DNA from: Hyphomicrobiales bacterium
Lineage (GTDB): Bacteria; Pseudomonadota; Alphaproteobacteria; Rhizobiales; Beijerinckiaceae
Direction: 5' to 3'
Assembly (NCBI GenBank): GCA_015655535.1
Contig: JAATEW010000205.1
Span: forward strand, 1 to 5,780
DNA length: 5,780 bases
Positions 1 through 5,154 of this stretch are shown here, piece by piece (positions within the stretch are counted from its first letter, which is position 1; each line of letters opens with the position of its first letter). The notes beneath the pieces are model-generated. The model was given only the letters and a program-made list of their open reading frames with translations. It was not told where the DNA came from and did not search any database. Both the position numbers and the translations under genes were made by a program.

Positions 1-259
1 GAATTGCGCGGGACCGAGATATTTCACCCAGTGTCTCGAGCAATAGGGAATAGGCATCGCCATCAGCACCCACCTCTTCCGACACCAATCCGCTGCGCAA
101 TTGCTCCAGCACGGTACGGGCTTGCGTCGCCAGCTCGGCCTAACGGATGCGCCCGCTTTGAAGCGAGGTGCCTGTCCTCAGGCAGGCGAGCCAAGCCGCT
201 TGAATCGAGGACGCTCCGTCCGTGAGGGTCCGAACGAGGACCTGAGTGCCAGCAGCCAT
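1..259 (-). pseudogene. RsbRD/STAS-like stress regulator, 5' part, interrupted by a nonsense codon
   Basis: The ATG at 259-257 has a good Shine-Dalgarno (AAGGA, 271-267) 7 bases upstream. The reading begins MAAGTQVLVRTLTDG and shows the pattern AAWLACLR...GRIR*AELATQARTVLEQL...LLETLGEISRSRA, an all-helical pattern that resembles the N-terminal domain of RsbR-type co-antagonists (RsbRD_N), which normally precedes a STAS domain in partner-switching stress signalling. Codon 40 (142-140) is TAG. The same frame stays open and homologue-like on both sides: RIR-stop-AEL looks like an original glutamate codon GAG changed to TAG. The gene continues beyond position 1, so the STAS domain cannot be checked. 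Possible readings are a true nonsense pseudogene, a sequencing error, or rarely a suppressed stop. Family assignment is from pattern memory and is moderate; that the frame is a broken gene is firmer. An EcfG-like promoter lies upstream at 401-425. Confidence 0.58.
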
Positions 260-265
260 CGCGGC

Positions 266-271
266 ATCCTT
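266..271 (-). promoter_or_regulatory. Shine-Dalgarno of the RsbRD-like gene
   Basis: On the minus strand AAGGAT lies 7 bases (counting from AAGGA) before the ATG at 259-257. It decides the start: the alternative ATG at 320-318 is in another frame and its reading does not resemble the family. Confidence 0.6.
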
Positions 272-362
272 TTCTTCTAGTTGTGTGATTGCGAGAACGG
301 GAGGCCGGGCGCAAGTTCATTCGCGCTCCTCAAGTCCTAGGGGACGGAATTGAGGCGAAGGC

Positions 363-386
363 ATTTTCTGCTTTAACGCAGAAAAT
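363..386. repeat. Perfect inverted repeat, 9-bp arms
   Basis: ATTTTCTGC (363-371) and GCAGAAAAT (378-386) are exact reverse complements around the 6-base loop TTTAAC. It lies inside the predicted leader of the minus-strand RsbRD-like transcript. There is no T-run after it on either strand to make it a terminator. It could be a protein binding site or a leader RNA hairpin. Confidence 0.75.
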
Positions 387-391
387 TGCTG

Positions 392-409
392 TCGTGGGTA
401 AACCCACGA
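392..409. repeat. Perfect inverted repeat, 8-bp arms, overlapping a promoter
   Basis: TCGTGGGT (392-399) and ACCCACGA (402-409) are exact reverse complements separated by AA. The element covers the -10 part (401-404) of the candidate EcfG promoter on the minus strand, the position expected of an operator. This close to perfect symmetry suggests a dimeric regulator site, but no regulator can be named. Confidence 0.75.
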
Positions 410-425
410 GTTACTATGCAGTTCC
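401..425 (-). promoter_or_regulatory. EcfG-like general-stress promoter for the RsbRD-like gene
   Basis: On the minus strand GGAAC (425-421), 16 bases, then GGTT (404-401). The alphaproteobacterial EcfG/RpoE2/SigT consensus is GGAAC-N16/17-CGTT, so this has a perfect -35 and one mismatch in the -10. It points at the ATG at 259 and would give a leader of roughly 135 bases containing the hairpin at 363-386. An EcfG promoter before a stress-signalling gene is biologically consistent. Confidence 0.55.
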
Positions 426-663
426 ATGCACCTTAGCAAATTAATCGAGCAGCATTTAGCTGCGGCTTCTACTGACATACGGCCACTGATCCAAGGCCGC
501 CGATAACTGTCACACATTCATTCTGCATCGCGGTCGACGAAGGTCATCAAGATCCATTCTTTACCCCGCGCTTTGCCGATCTCGCATCGAAGCATTTAAT
601 TCTTGCACGCATAACCCGGTAAGTTCTCGCCGGCGCCGGACTATCGAAGGTGAAGCTCGTCCA

Positions 664-1209
664 TCAATGCATGACGGTAAGCTGCAACGATTTGTTGGAT
701 TTGAGGACAATGGGCAATGGCGAGGGGCCGAGTTGTAGATCTGCTTTGCTTGCGGCACCACTTGATCCATCCATTGGACGGAAGGTGATGCGCTGGCCCT
801 CATTCTGAAAGGACAGTTCGACTCGCGCACCGCCTACGGCGGTTTTCGCAACGGAATTGTCCGGCCGTGCGCCGAGCAACATGCCAGGATTTGCCTTACC
901 ACCAGGTGTAAATACGGCCCAGTGCATCGTCTGGCTGGCATTCCCTCGTTCGCCCGCCAGCGCCTGCGTAAATTTCGTGTCGTAGGTTTCACTGAACGTA
1001 TCTTGGCCCACGGGATGATTGAAGACACATGTCGCGTGCTGGTCTGAGCCCGGACGAACTGTACAAGTCAATGTTCCAGCCTGCTTCGGAATTTGCAGCG
1101 CCGAAAGCGCGCCAACCTGATTCGGCGAAGCCATTCGCATGGCAGCATGAACGCTACCGTTCGCTGTTAGAGCCATGATCATGACAGTCACGACCAAAAA
1201 CTTTTTCAC
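664..1209 (-). CDS. Small exported protein, possibly DUF992-like
   Basis: An intact 181-residue protein. It opens with a classical Sec signal peptide (MKKFLVVTVMIMALTANGSV, then HA|A), with likely cleavage after Ala22, so the mature product of about 159 residues should be periplasmic or secreted. Two cysteines (C49 in GTLTC and C61 in TCVF) could form a disulfide. The order LTC, C-x-F, a tyrosine strand, HWAVFTP (96-102), PGMLLGA (108-114), GGARV and ITFRP resembles DUF992 proteins of Rhizobiales (LTC...C-F...WAVFAP...G-L-G...), which have no known function; this link is tentative. The start is GTG at 1209-1207, chosen for its very strong Shine-Dalgarno. It stands alone on the minus strand, divergent from the receiver remnant. 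No intrinsic terminator is evident after the TGA at 666-664. Confidence 0.82.
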   Translation of the reverse strand: MKKFLVVTVMIMALTANGSVHAAMRMASPNQVGALSALQIPKQAGTLTCTVRPGSDQHATCVFNHPVGQDTFSETYDTKFTQALAGERGNASQTMHWAVFTPGGKANPGMLLGARPDNSVAKTAVGGARVELSFQNEGQRITFRPMDGSSGAASKADLQLGPSPLPIVLKSNKSLQLTVMH

Positions 1210-1213
1210 GAGA

Positions 1214-1221
1214 ACCTCCTT
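1214..1221 (-). promoter_or_regulatory. Strong Shine-Dalgarno deciding a GTG start
   Basis: AAGGAGGT on the minus strand is a near-complete anti-16S match, placed 4-5 bases before GTG at 1209-1207. It makes the GTG start secure over the internal ATG codons 10 and 12 residues later, which would remove half of the signal peptide. Confidence 0.85.
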
Positions 1222-1364
1222 CGATGAGAAACCTAAAATCTTACGTGTCTCGTTAACCAGCGAAGATGATTCCGGTTGGCTCCTCCCTGCCGTAGTTGAT
1301 CAAGATGGTAAAGGAAGGGTACGGCTCTGTTTAAAGACTGAGAACCCCGGCTCGCTTCAAATCC

Positions 1365-1663
1365 GATCTGGTCGAGGAATTAGGCTTTGACGCGATTCGA
1401 GCCGCCAACGCTGACGATGCCATCCTTATTTTGGAAGCGAACTCGAATATCCGGGTCCTTTTCACGGATATCAGATGCCAGGTTCAATAGGCAGTATGGA
1501 GCTATCGGCCTATGTGCATGATCGTTGGCCACCGATCGAAATTATCATCGCCTCGGCGCTTTTTGACATTCGAAATGCGGATTTGCCTGCCCGCAGGGTC
1601 TTCCTGCGAAAGCCCTACCTTACGCAAGACCTTGCGGCGGCACTTCGGGGCTTCGCACCCTAG
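1365..1663 (+). pseudogene. Response-regulator receiver domain remnant, frameshifted
   Basis: Two frames join into one CheY-like receiver. The first (1365-1472) reads DLVEELGFDAIRAANADDAI...IRVLFTDI, ending in the phospho-acceptor aspartate (FTD, 1467-1469). After ATC (1470-1472) this frame hits TAG at 1488. A second frame from 1475 continues at once with MPGSIGSMELSAYVHDRWPP, then IEIIIASA and FLRKPYL, giving the beta-4 serine and the conserved beta-5 lysine, and ends at TAG 1661-1663. Two bases (AG) sit where one codon is expected, so a one-base deletion near 1473 is the simplest cause. The beta-1 strand and acidic pair are not recognisable: upstream VVDQDG in another frame (from about 1292) might be its remains, but the spacing is about a dozen residues too long. 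No start codon or promoter was found. Stand-alone receivers of this kind (TDI-MPGSM..., RWPPI) are common in Rhizobiales. Confidence 0.8.
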
Positions 1664-1698
1664 ACCAGGCGTCATCTCGGATTCGAGCTAGCGCCTCT

Positions 1699-1723
1699 GG
1701 AACCGAACGGTCCATTTACGGTT
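1699..1723 (+). promoter_or_regulatory. EcfG-like general-stress promoter for the iron permease
   Basis: GGAAC (1699-1703), 16 bases, GGTT (1720-1723): a perfect -35 and one mismatch from CGTT, with the same spacing and the same mismatch as the promoter at 401-425. The -10 ends only 8 bases before the ATG at 1732, so a transcript starting at the usual distance would be leaderless or nearly so. Confidence 0.6.
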
Positions 1724-1731
1724 AAGGTCGG

Positions 1732-2168
1732 ATGCGCACCAAGACCTTCAGCCGTTTCGCCGCTCTTATCGCCCGAATAACCGGCAAACCGACGACCTTT
1801 GCGCTGTGCGTAGCAATCATTGTGCTTTGGGCCTTAGCCGGTCCAATCTTTCTTGGCAGCTGGTCATCAATACCAGCACGACCATCATCACTTTCCTTCA
1901 GGTGGTCCTCATACAGAACACTCAAAACCGGGATGGGGCGGCGATCCAAGCCAAACTGGATGAGCTGATCCGCGCGAGTGCCGCGCGAAACCGGTTTATC
2001 GGAATCGAGGAGCTGACCGAGGAAGAACTGACGGAGCTACGCTATCGCGCCAATTCGAAAAGGCGCGTCGAAATCATGGATGTTGCGATGGAGGCAGCGG
2101 AAAAAGCAGAGGACGAAGCCAATGACAAGGCGCAGGAAGCGGCCCTTTTGCGAGGCTCGGAATTTTGA
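1732..2168 (+). pseudogene. Low-affinity iron permease family protein, broken by deletion/frameshift
   Basis: The first frame (ATG 1732) reads RTKTFSRFAALIARITGKP then FALCVAIIVLWALAGPIF, the first transmembrane helix of small bacterial low-affinity iron permease (PF04120) homologues. After TTT at 1849-1851 homology continues in another frame from TGG at 1854: WQLVINTSTTIITFLQVVLI then QNTQNRDGAAIQAKLDELIR, the highly characteristic second helix and NTQNRD signature. Family members have a short FSDT-like loop between GP-F and WQL; here only CT remains, so about 13 bases appear lost, removing the loop and shifting the frame. Unshifted translation of the first frame ends at 1968. The tail (IEELTEEELTEL..., then an alanine/glutamate-rich helix) runs to TGA 2166-2168, longer than typical. 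An AAGG at 1724-1727 could serve as ribosome binding site. The intact protein would sit in the inner membrane; iron transport is the family's putative role only. Confidence 0.85.
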
Positions 2169-2189
2169 TTACGAGGCTCGGAATTTTGA
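2151..2189 (+). repeat. Tandem 18-bp direct repeat at the permease stop codon
   Basis: CGAGGCTCGGAATTTTGA occurs exactly at 2151-2168 and again at 2172-2189, separated by TTA (period 21). The first copy contains the TGA stop of the permease frame. It looks like a recent slippage duplication of the gene's last bases. Confidence 0.9.
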
Positions 2190-2330
2190 GCGCCCTGAGG
2201 CGATCCTTGGCAAGGGCTTTTCATGGCGCCGACTTTCACGGCGCGGAGTGCCGTCACCGCCTCATTCCAACATACAGGTCCATGCCAATGAGCGCGCTAA
2301 CGCATCGAAAGAGGCCTGATCGACGAGATG

Positions 2331-2350
2331 CGCCGGTAACGGAGCCGGCG
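2331..2350. repeat. GC-rich hairpin just upstream of a promoter
   Basis: CGCCGG (2331-2336) and CCGGCG (2345-2350) flank an 8-base loop. It ends 8 bases before the -35 element at 2359. It may insulate the promoter or bind a regulator; there is no T-tract. Confidence 0.45.
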
Positions 2351-2358
2351 AATCGGAA

Positions 2359-2383
2359 GGAACTTTGAATCAGCCTTGCCGTT
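2359..2383 (+). promoter_or_regulatory. Perfect EcfG general-stress promoter for the AI-2E transporter
   Basis: GGAAC (2359-2363), 16 bases, CGTT (2380-2383) matches the EcfG/RpoE2/SigT consensus GGAAC-N16/17-CGTT without mismatch. Transcription would start near 2390, giving a leader of about 70 bases before the ATG at 2464. It lies in non-coding DNA and faces the only large intact gene. This is the best of three such motifs in the window. Confidence 0.75.
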
Positions 2384-2463
2384 CATTTTAGTGCGACGAG
2401 AAGCTTCCAGCCCGCATCGCGATGTGGCCGCCGGAAGAGCGATGACGCGGGGCCGGGACTGGC

Positions 2464-4383
2464 ATGCCGATTTCCGAAGTGAACTCCCCATTGGCAGTCA
2501 AAAGCCCTTTTAGCGGCGCTCGTGCTGACCTCGGGCGGCGTGCCCATGCAACCGACACCGTTATCATCATTGCTGCCGCCATAGCAGGCCTCTATTTTGG
2601 CCATGATGTTCTTGTTCCCATCACACTCGCGGTCCTTTTGAGCTTCGTGCTCGCTCCGATAACGGTGATTTTCGAGAAATTACATCTAGGTCGTATCGCC
2701 TCTGTTTTGCTCGCCGTCGCCTTGGCCGTCGCGATCCTTATCGGGCTCGGCGCGGTCATCGGCAAACAGGTCGCTCAGCTTGCCGAAAATCTACCGGCCT
2801 ATCAGTTAGTGATCACTAAAAAGCTCCAGACGCTCAGAAGCTCTGATCTCGGGAAAGGTGTCGTGGAAACGGCCGCCAATGCTCTTGAGGGACTGGACTC
2901 CAACCTTAACAGGCCATCCGCTGCACCCGCTGAGCCAATGTCTCCGCAGATCAATTCGCCGCGGGCGGCCGGCGAGGCCTACATTCCAGTCGAAGTGCAC
3001 ACGCCGGCTCCTGGACCAGTCCAAATCCTTGAAAGCGTTCTCGCAGCCTTGCTGCCGCCACTGGCCACGGTGGGTATCGTGATCATTTTCGTCGTTTTTA
3101 TTCTTCTCCAGCGCCAAGATCTTCGCGATCGCTTTATCGGGCTCACCGGCGCGCACGATTTGCACCGGACCACCCGAGCTCTCGACGACGCGGCCTATCG
3201 CTTGAGCCGCTATTTCCTGGCGTTGACCGCGATAAACGCGGCATTCGGTATTATTATCGCAAGCGGGTTGGCCTTTATCGGCGTGCCAAATCCCATTCTC
3301 TGGGGCATCGCCGGCGGCATACTTCGCTTCATCCCATATGTCGGTGCCATCATCGCCGCCGCCTTTCCTTTGGCACTCGCCGCAGCAGTTGATCCAGGCT
3401 GGAGCATGGTCGTCGAGACTGCTTTGCTTTTCACGATTATCGAAGGAATAATAGGCCAGGTCATTGAACCTCAGCTCTTCGGGCACACAACCGGTATGTC
3501 CCCCTTGGCAATTATCGTTGCTGCCGCTTTCTGGACTTTGATCTGGGGACCTGCGGGACTGCTTCTTTCAACGCCGATTACAGCATGCCTGGTCGTACTC
3601 GGCCGTCACGTAGAAAATCTGAATTTCATCGAACTGATCTTAGGCGACAAACCTGGCCTTTCTCCAGTCCAGAGTTTCTACCAGCGTATTCTTGCGGGCG
3701 ACCCGGATGAAGTCGCGTTTCAGGCCGAGAGCCTCCTGAAGACCATGTCGCTCATAGAATATTACGAGGGTGTCGCTCTGCCGGCACTCGCCCTTGCACA
3801 AGCCGACGTGACGCGTGGTGTTTTAGATAGCGATCGGCAAGTTCAAGCTTGTATGGCGATCGAGCATGTTGTCGATGATCTTTCCGATCACGTCGAGACT
3901 CCGATCGGCGCAGAATCGCGGGCCGGGACGGATATCGCACCGGCCATCACCTCATCTCAACGTAAAGACATTTTGCGGGATAGCACCACCACAGGAACGG
4001 TGATGTGTCTTGCAGGACAAACCCCTCTTGATAAAGCCGCGTGCGCCATATCGGGGCAGGTTTTAGCGGAAAGAAACATCTCATCGCAAATTGAAGGGCC
4101 CCGGGCTCTTACGGCGACTGGCATATTGGAGCTTAATGCGGACGGGATCAAAGCCATTTGCATTTTTTACATGGACCACCGCAGCAAGGCCTCCATTCGA
4201 TATTCCGTGAGACGCTTGCGAAAGAAATTTCCGAGGATACCGGTCGCCGTTTGCCTTTGGGGCGCCACTGATCTCGCATCTATGGTCGATGTTGCCGAGA
4301 CCGACGCCAATCTCAACTCTCTTCGCGAAATCGTGGACTTTTGCGAGAATGCTTCCGGACCGATCCGCGCTGGCGAGGCCTGA
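2464..4383 (+). CDS. AI-2E family transporter (PerM/TqsA type) with soluble C-terminal domain
   Basis: An intact 639-residue inner-membrane protein of the AI-2E transporter family (PF01594). The membrane part covers residues 30-385: hydrophobic segments near 31-47, 50-70, 78-99, 193-215, 250-273, 277-309, 315-333 and 346-380, with a hydrophilic proline-rich loop at about 145-188. Family landmarks are RFIPYVGAI (288-296), IEPQLFG (334-340), GMSPLAII (344-351) and FWTLIWGPAGLLLSTPITA (356-374). Residues 390-639 form a soluble extension usual in alphaproteobacterial members: a helical segment (SLIEYYEGVALPALALAQAD, 429-448; to VVDDL 473) followed by an alternating beta/alpha domain (VMCLAGQTPLDKAA 513-526; ICIFYMD; LRKKFPRIPVAVCLWG 585-600) that recalls a B12-binding-like Rossmann fold but lacks the DxHxxG cobalamin motif. 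Family members export autoinducer-2 or act in ion/osmotic stress; the substrate here is unknown. The ATG at 2464 has only a weak GGGA ribosome site 5 bases upstream; no other suitable start is nearby. An EcfG promoter precedes it. Confidence 0.93.
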   Translation: MPISEVNSPLAVKSPFSGARADLGRRAHATDTVIIIAAAIAGLYFGHDVLVPITLAVLLSFVLAPITVIFEKLHLGRIASVLLAVALAVAILIGLGAVIGKQVAQLAENLPAYQLVITKKLQTLRSSDLGKGVVETAANALEGLDSNLNRPSAAPAEPMSPQINSPRAAGEAYIPVEVHTPAPGPVQILESVLAALLPPLATVGIVIIFVVFILLQRQDLRDRFIGLTGAHDLHRTTRALDDAAYRLSRYFLALTAINAAFGIIIASGLAFIGVPNPILWGIAGGILRFIPYVGAIIAAAFPLALAAAVDPGWSMVVETALLFTIIEGIIGQVIEPQLFGHTTGMSPLAIIVAAAFWTLIWGPAGLLLSTPITACLVVLGRHVENLNFIELILGDKPGLSPVQSFYQRILAGDPDEVAFQAESLLKTMSLIEYYEGVALPALALAQADVTRGVLDSDRQVQACMAIEHVVDDLSDHVETPIGAESRAGTDIAPAITSSQRKDILRDSTTTGTVMCLAGQTPLDKAACAISGQVLAERNISSQIEGPRALTATGILELNADGIKAICIFYMDHRSKASIRYSVRRLRKKFPRIPVAVCLWGATDLASMVDVAETDANLNSLREIVDFCENASGPIRAGEA

Positions 4384-4590
4384 CAGCCATTTTGGACAAT
4401 CGCCTCTATGAGGGTGTCGGCTTTCGGCCGGGTCTCCCGACCTGGAGTCTCGACGAAAGACCGCTCGGCGCCCGCTGGATGGCGGAGGTTGCGCATCCAG
4501 ATCGCTTGCAGCCGAAGATGCGCGACATCATGCGCGCTCACTTTCTGAAGGCTTACGGCTACCGTCTCAGCGACGATGAGATCGATGAGG
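4384..4590 (+). pseudogene. Unrecognised coding fragment, truncated at both ends
   Basis: The frame containing 4386-4590 reads like real coding sequence: it has strong G/C third-position bias and a protein-like composition (NRLYEGVGFRPGLPTWSLDE, then RPLGARWMAEVAHPDRLQPK, then MRDIMRAHFLKAYGYRLSDD, EIDEV). I do not recognise the family. The frame has no start of its own: the nearest ATG, 4341, lies inside the transporter's 3' end in a different frame and its reading there is not homologue-like. After about 4590 the same frame only shadows the porin gene. It is therefore probably the internal or C-terminal piece of a gene joined to its neighbours by deletion. An AI-2E-linked small gene overlapping by 43 bases is a less likely alternative. 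Confidence 0.5.
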
Positions 4591-4593
4591 TCT

Positions 4594-4983
4594 TACCTGA
4601 CGAAGCAGAATGTCGACGGCTCGGTCAGTGGCCGTCTCGGCTTTGCCTGGGAGAAGGTCTTGATCTATGCGACGGGCGGTGTCGCCTTCGCTTCGGTCGA
4701 GGACTCTTATCAGAACTATGCCGGCGGCGGGCTCGACGACACGAAGCGGAGCCGCACCGGCTGGACCGTCGGCGGCGGTTTTGAATATTTCTTCAGGCCG
4801 CAATGGTCGGTCCGCGGCGAATATCGTTACACGGATGTCAGCACTTATACCGACAATCTCAACGGTTCGAGCCTCGGCACGCTGGCTGTCCAGCGGCATC
4901 AGACCGAGAACTCGGCGCGGTTCGGGGTCAGCTATCACTTCAGCATGTTTGCGCCGCCCGCGCCCATAGTCGCGAAGTACTAA
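4594..4983 (+). pseudogene. Outer-membrane beta-barrel (Omp25/31 type), C-terminal half only
   Basis: About 129 residues of a surface beta-barrel protein of the Rhizobiales Omp25/Omp31 group. Diagnostic strands follow in order: VSGRLGFAWEKVLIYATGGVAF (given in two pieces: VSGRLGFAWE, KVLIYATGGVAF), RTGWTVGGGFEYFF, WSVRGEYRYTDV and ENSARFGVSYHF, with alternating polar/apolar residues and turn-rich loops. Intact members are about 220-290 residues; here the signal peptide and the first strands are missing. The in-frame ATGs at 4576 and 4585 lie before the homologous part with no Shine-Dalgarno and no signal peptide, so export is not expected. After the terminal strand YHF there is a 13-residue tail (SMFAPPAPIVAKY) rather than the usual C-terminal aromatic, which I believe occurs in related proteins. 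A strong terminator begins 6 bases after the TAA, showing that the 3' end is the original one. Confidence 0.82.
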
Positions 4984-4989
4984 GGCATG

Positions 4990-5030
4990 GGCAAACCCTT
5001 TTTATAAAGAAGAGGATTTGCCGTTTTTTT
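4990..5030 (+). terminator. Rho-independent terminator of the porin gene
   Basis: GGCAAA (4990-4995) pairs with TTTGCC (5017-5022); after one C/A mismatch, 4997-5003 pairs with 5009-5015 (two G-U pairs) around loop ATAAA. Seven Ts follow at 5024-5030. Long stem, small loop and T-tract directly after the stop codon make a convincing intrinsic terminator. Confidence 0.85.
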
Positions 5031-5060
5031 CGGCGGTCAGGGTTGAATCTCGTCCCAGGA

Positions 5061-5085
5061 GGCGTGCCTATCCTAATGGCACGCC
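5061..5085. repeat. Perfect inverted repeat, 8-bp GC-rich arms
   Basis: GGCGTGCC (5061-5068) and GGCACGCC (5078-5085) flank the 9-base loop TATCCTAAT. There is no T-tract. It lies between the porin terminator and the TPR gene, and may be an operator or a transcript-end stabilising hairpin. Confidence 0.7.
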
Positions 5086-5105
5086 AACGGTTTCCGACGT
5101 GATAT

Positions 5106-5135
5106 ATTTAAGATAGATTGCCATCTCTCTTAAAT
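5106..5135 (+). repeat. Hairpin in the leader of the TPR gene
   Basis: ATTTAAGA (5106-5113) is the exact reverse complement of TCTTAAAT (5128-5135); inside, GAT/ATC pairs around a TGCC loop after a 2x2 internal loop. It ends 19 bases before the TPR start codon, so it could be a leader RNA structure or a regulator site. No clear -35/-10 pair was found near it. Confidence 0.6.
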
Positions 5136-5154
5136 CTTCGAGGCTTTTTGAACC

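Larger units (their letters stand above)
260..663. other. Non-coding region between two minus-strand genes
   Basis: No reading frame here has family-like content or convincing codon bias. The stretch contains the ribosome binding site and candidate promoter of the RsbRD-like gene, two perfect hairpins (363-386 and 392-409), a short GCAGC/GCTGC inverted repeat near 450-464, and the 10-base palindrome CCGGCGCCGG near 630-640 downstream of the exported-protein gene. No T-tract follows that palindrome on the minus strand, so it is not a standard intrinsic terminator. Confidence 0.6.
2169..2463 (+). other. Intergenic region upstream of the AI-2E transporter
   Basis: No convincing gene is seen in these 295 bases. 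The stretch holds the second copy of the 18-bp repeat, a weak CCTT-GGC-AAGG stem followed by GCTTTT near 2205-2221, short GC-rich hairpins at 2226-2244 (GCGCCG/CGGCGC) and 2331-2350 (CGCCGG/CCGGCG), then the EcfG promoter and a leader of about 70 bases. Confidence 0.55.

Noticed and set aside
4..320. Open frames 4-225 (plus) and 63-320 (minus)
   Set aside because: Both are out of frame with the RsbRD-like reading and have arginine/proline-rich shadow composition.
317..517. 66-codon minus-strand frame across the hairpin region
   Set aside because: No ribosome site, no domain-like pattern, and it would run through the candidate promoter and both palindromes.
1255..1279. Fourth EcfG-like motif before the exported-protein gene (minus: CCAAC, 16 bases, GGTT)
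   Set aside because: Spacing and -10 fit, but the -35 has two mismatches in its invariant GG, so chance is a sufficient explanation.
1292..1390. VVDQDG reading upstream of the receiver as its lost N-terminus
   Set aside because: It is in a different frame from the adjoining receiver part and about a dozen residues too far from the following helix.
2442..2513. 23-codon leader ORF overlapping the transporter start
   Set aside because: Its GGAAG ribosome site is plausible, but nothing else supports translation and the peptide has no recognisable feature.
2806..3486. 226-codon open frame on the minus strand
   Set aside because: It lies entirely inside the AI-2E transporter gene, has a composition rich in charged residues typical of antisense frames, and shows no family pattern.
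4167..4541. 124-codon minus-strand frame over the transporter end and orphan fragment
   Set aside because: Antisense shadow of two coding stretches; no family-like content.
4341..4784. Single 147-codon gene from ATG 4341
   Set aside because: Its first part is the transporter's 3' end in another frame and its last 60 codons are an arginine-rich shadow of the porin; only 4386-4590 looks coding.
5020..5034. GCCG-T7-CGGC as a separate hairpin
   Set aside because: The T-run is better explained as the tail of the terminator stem at 4990-5022.
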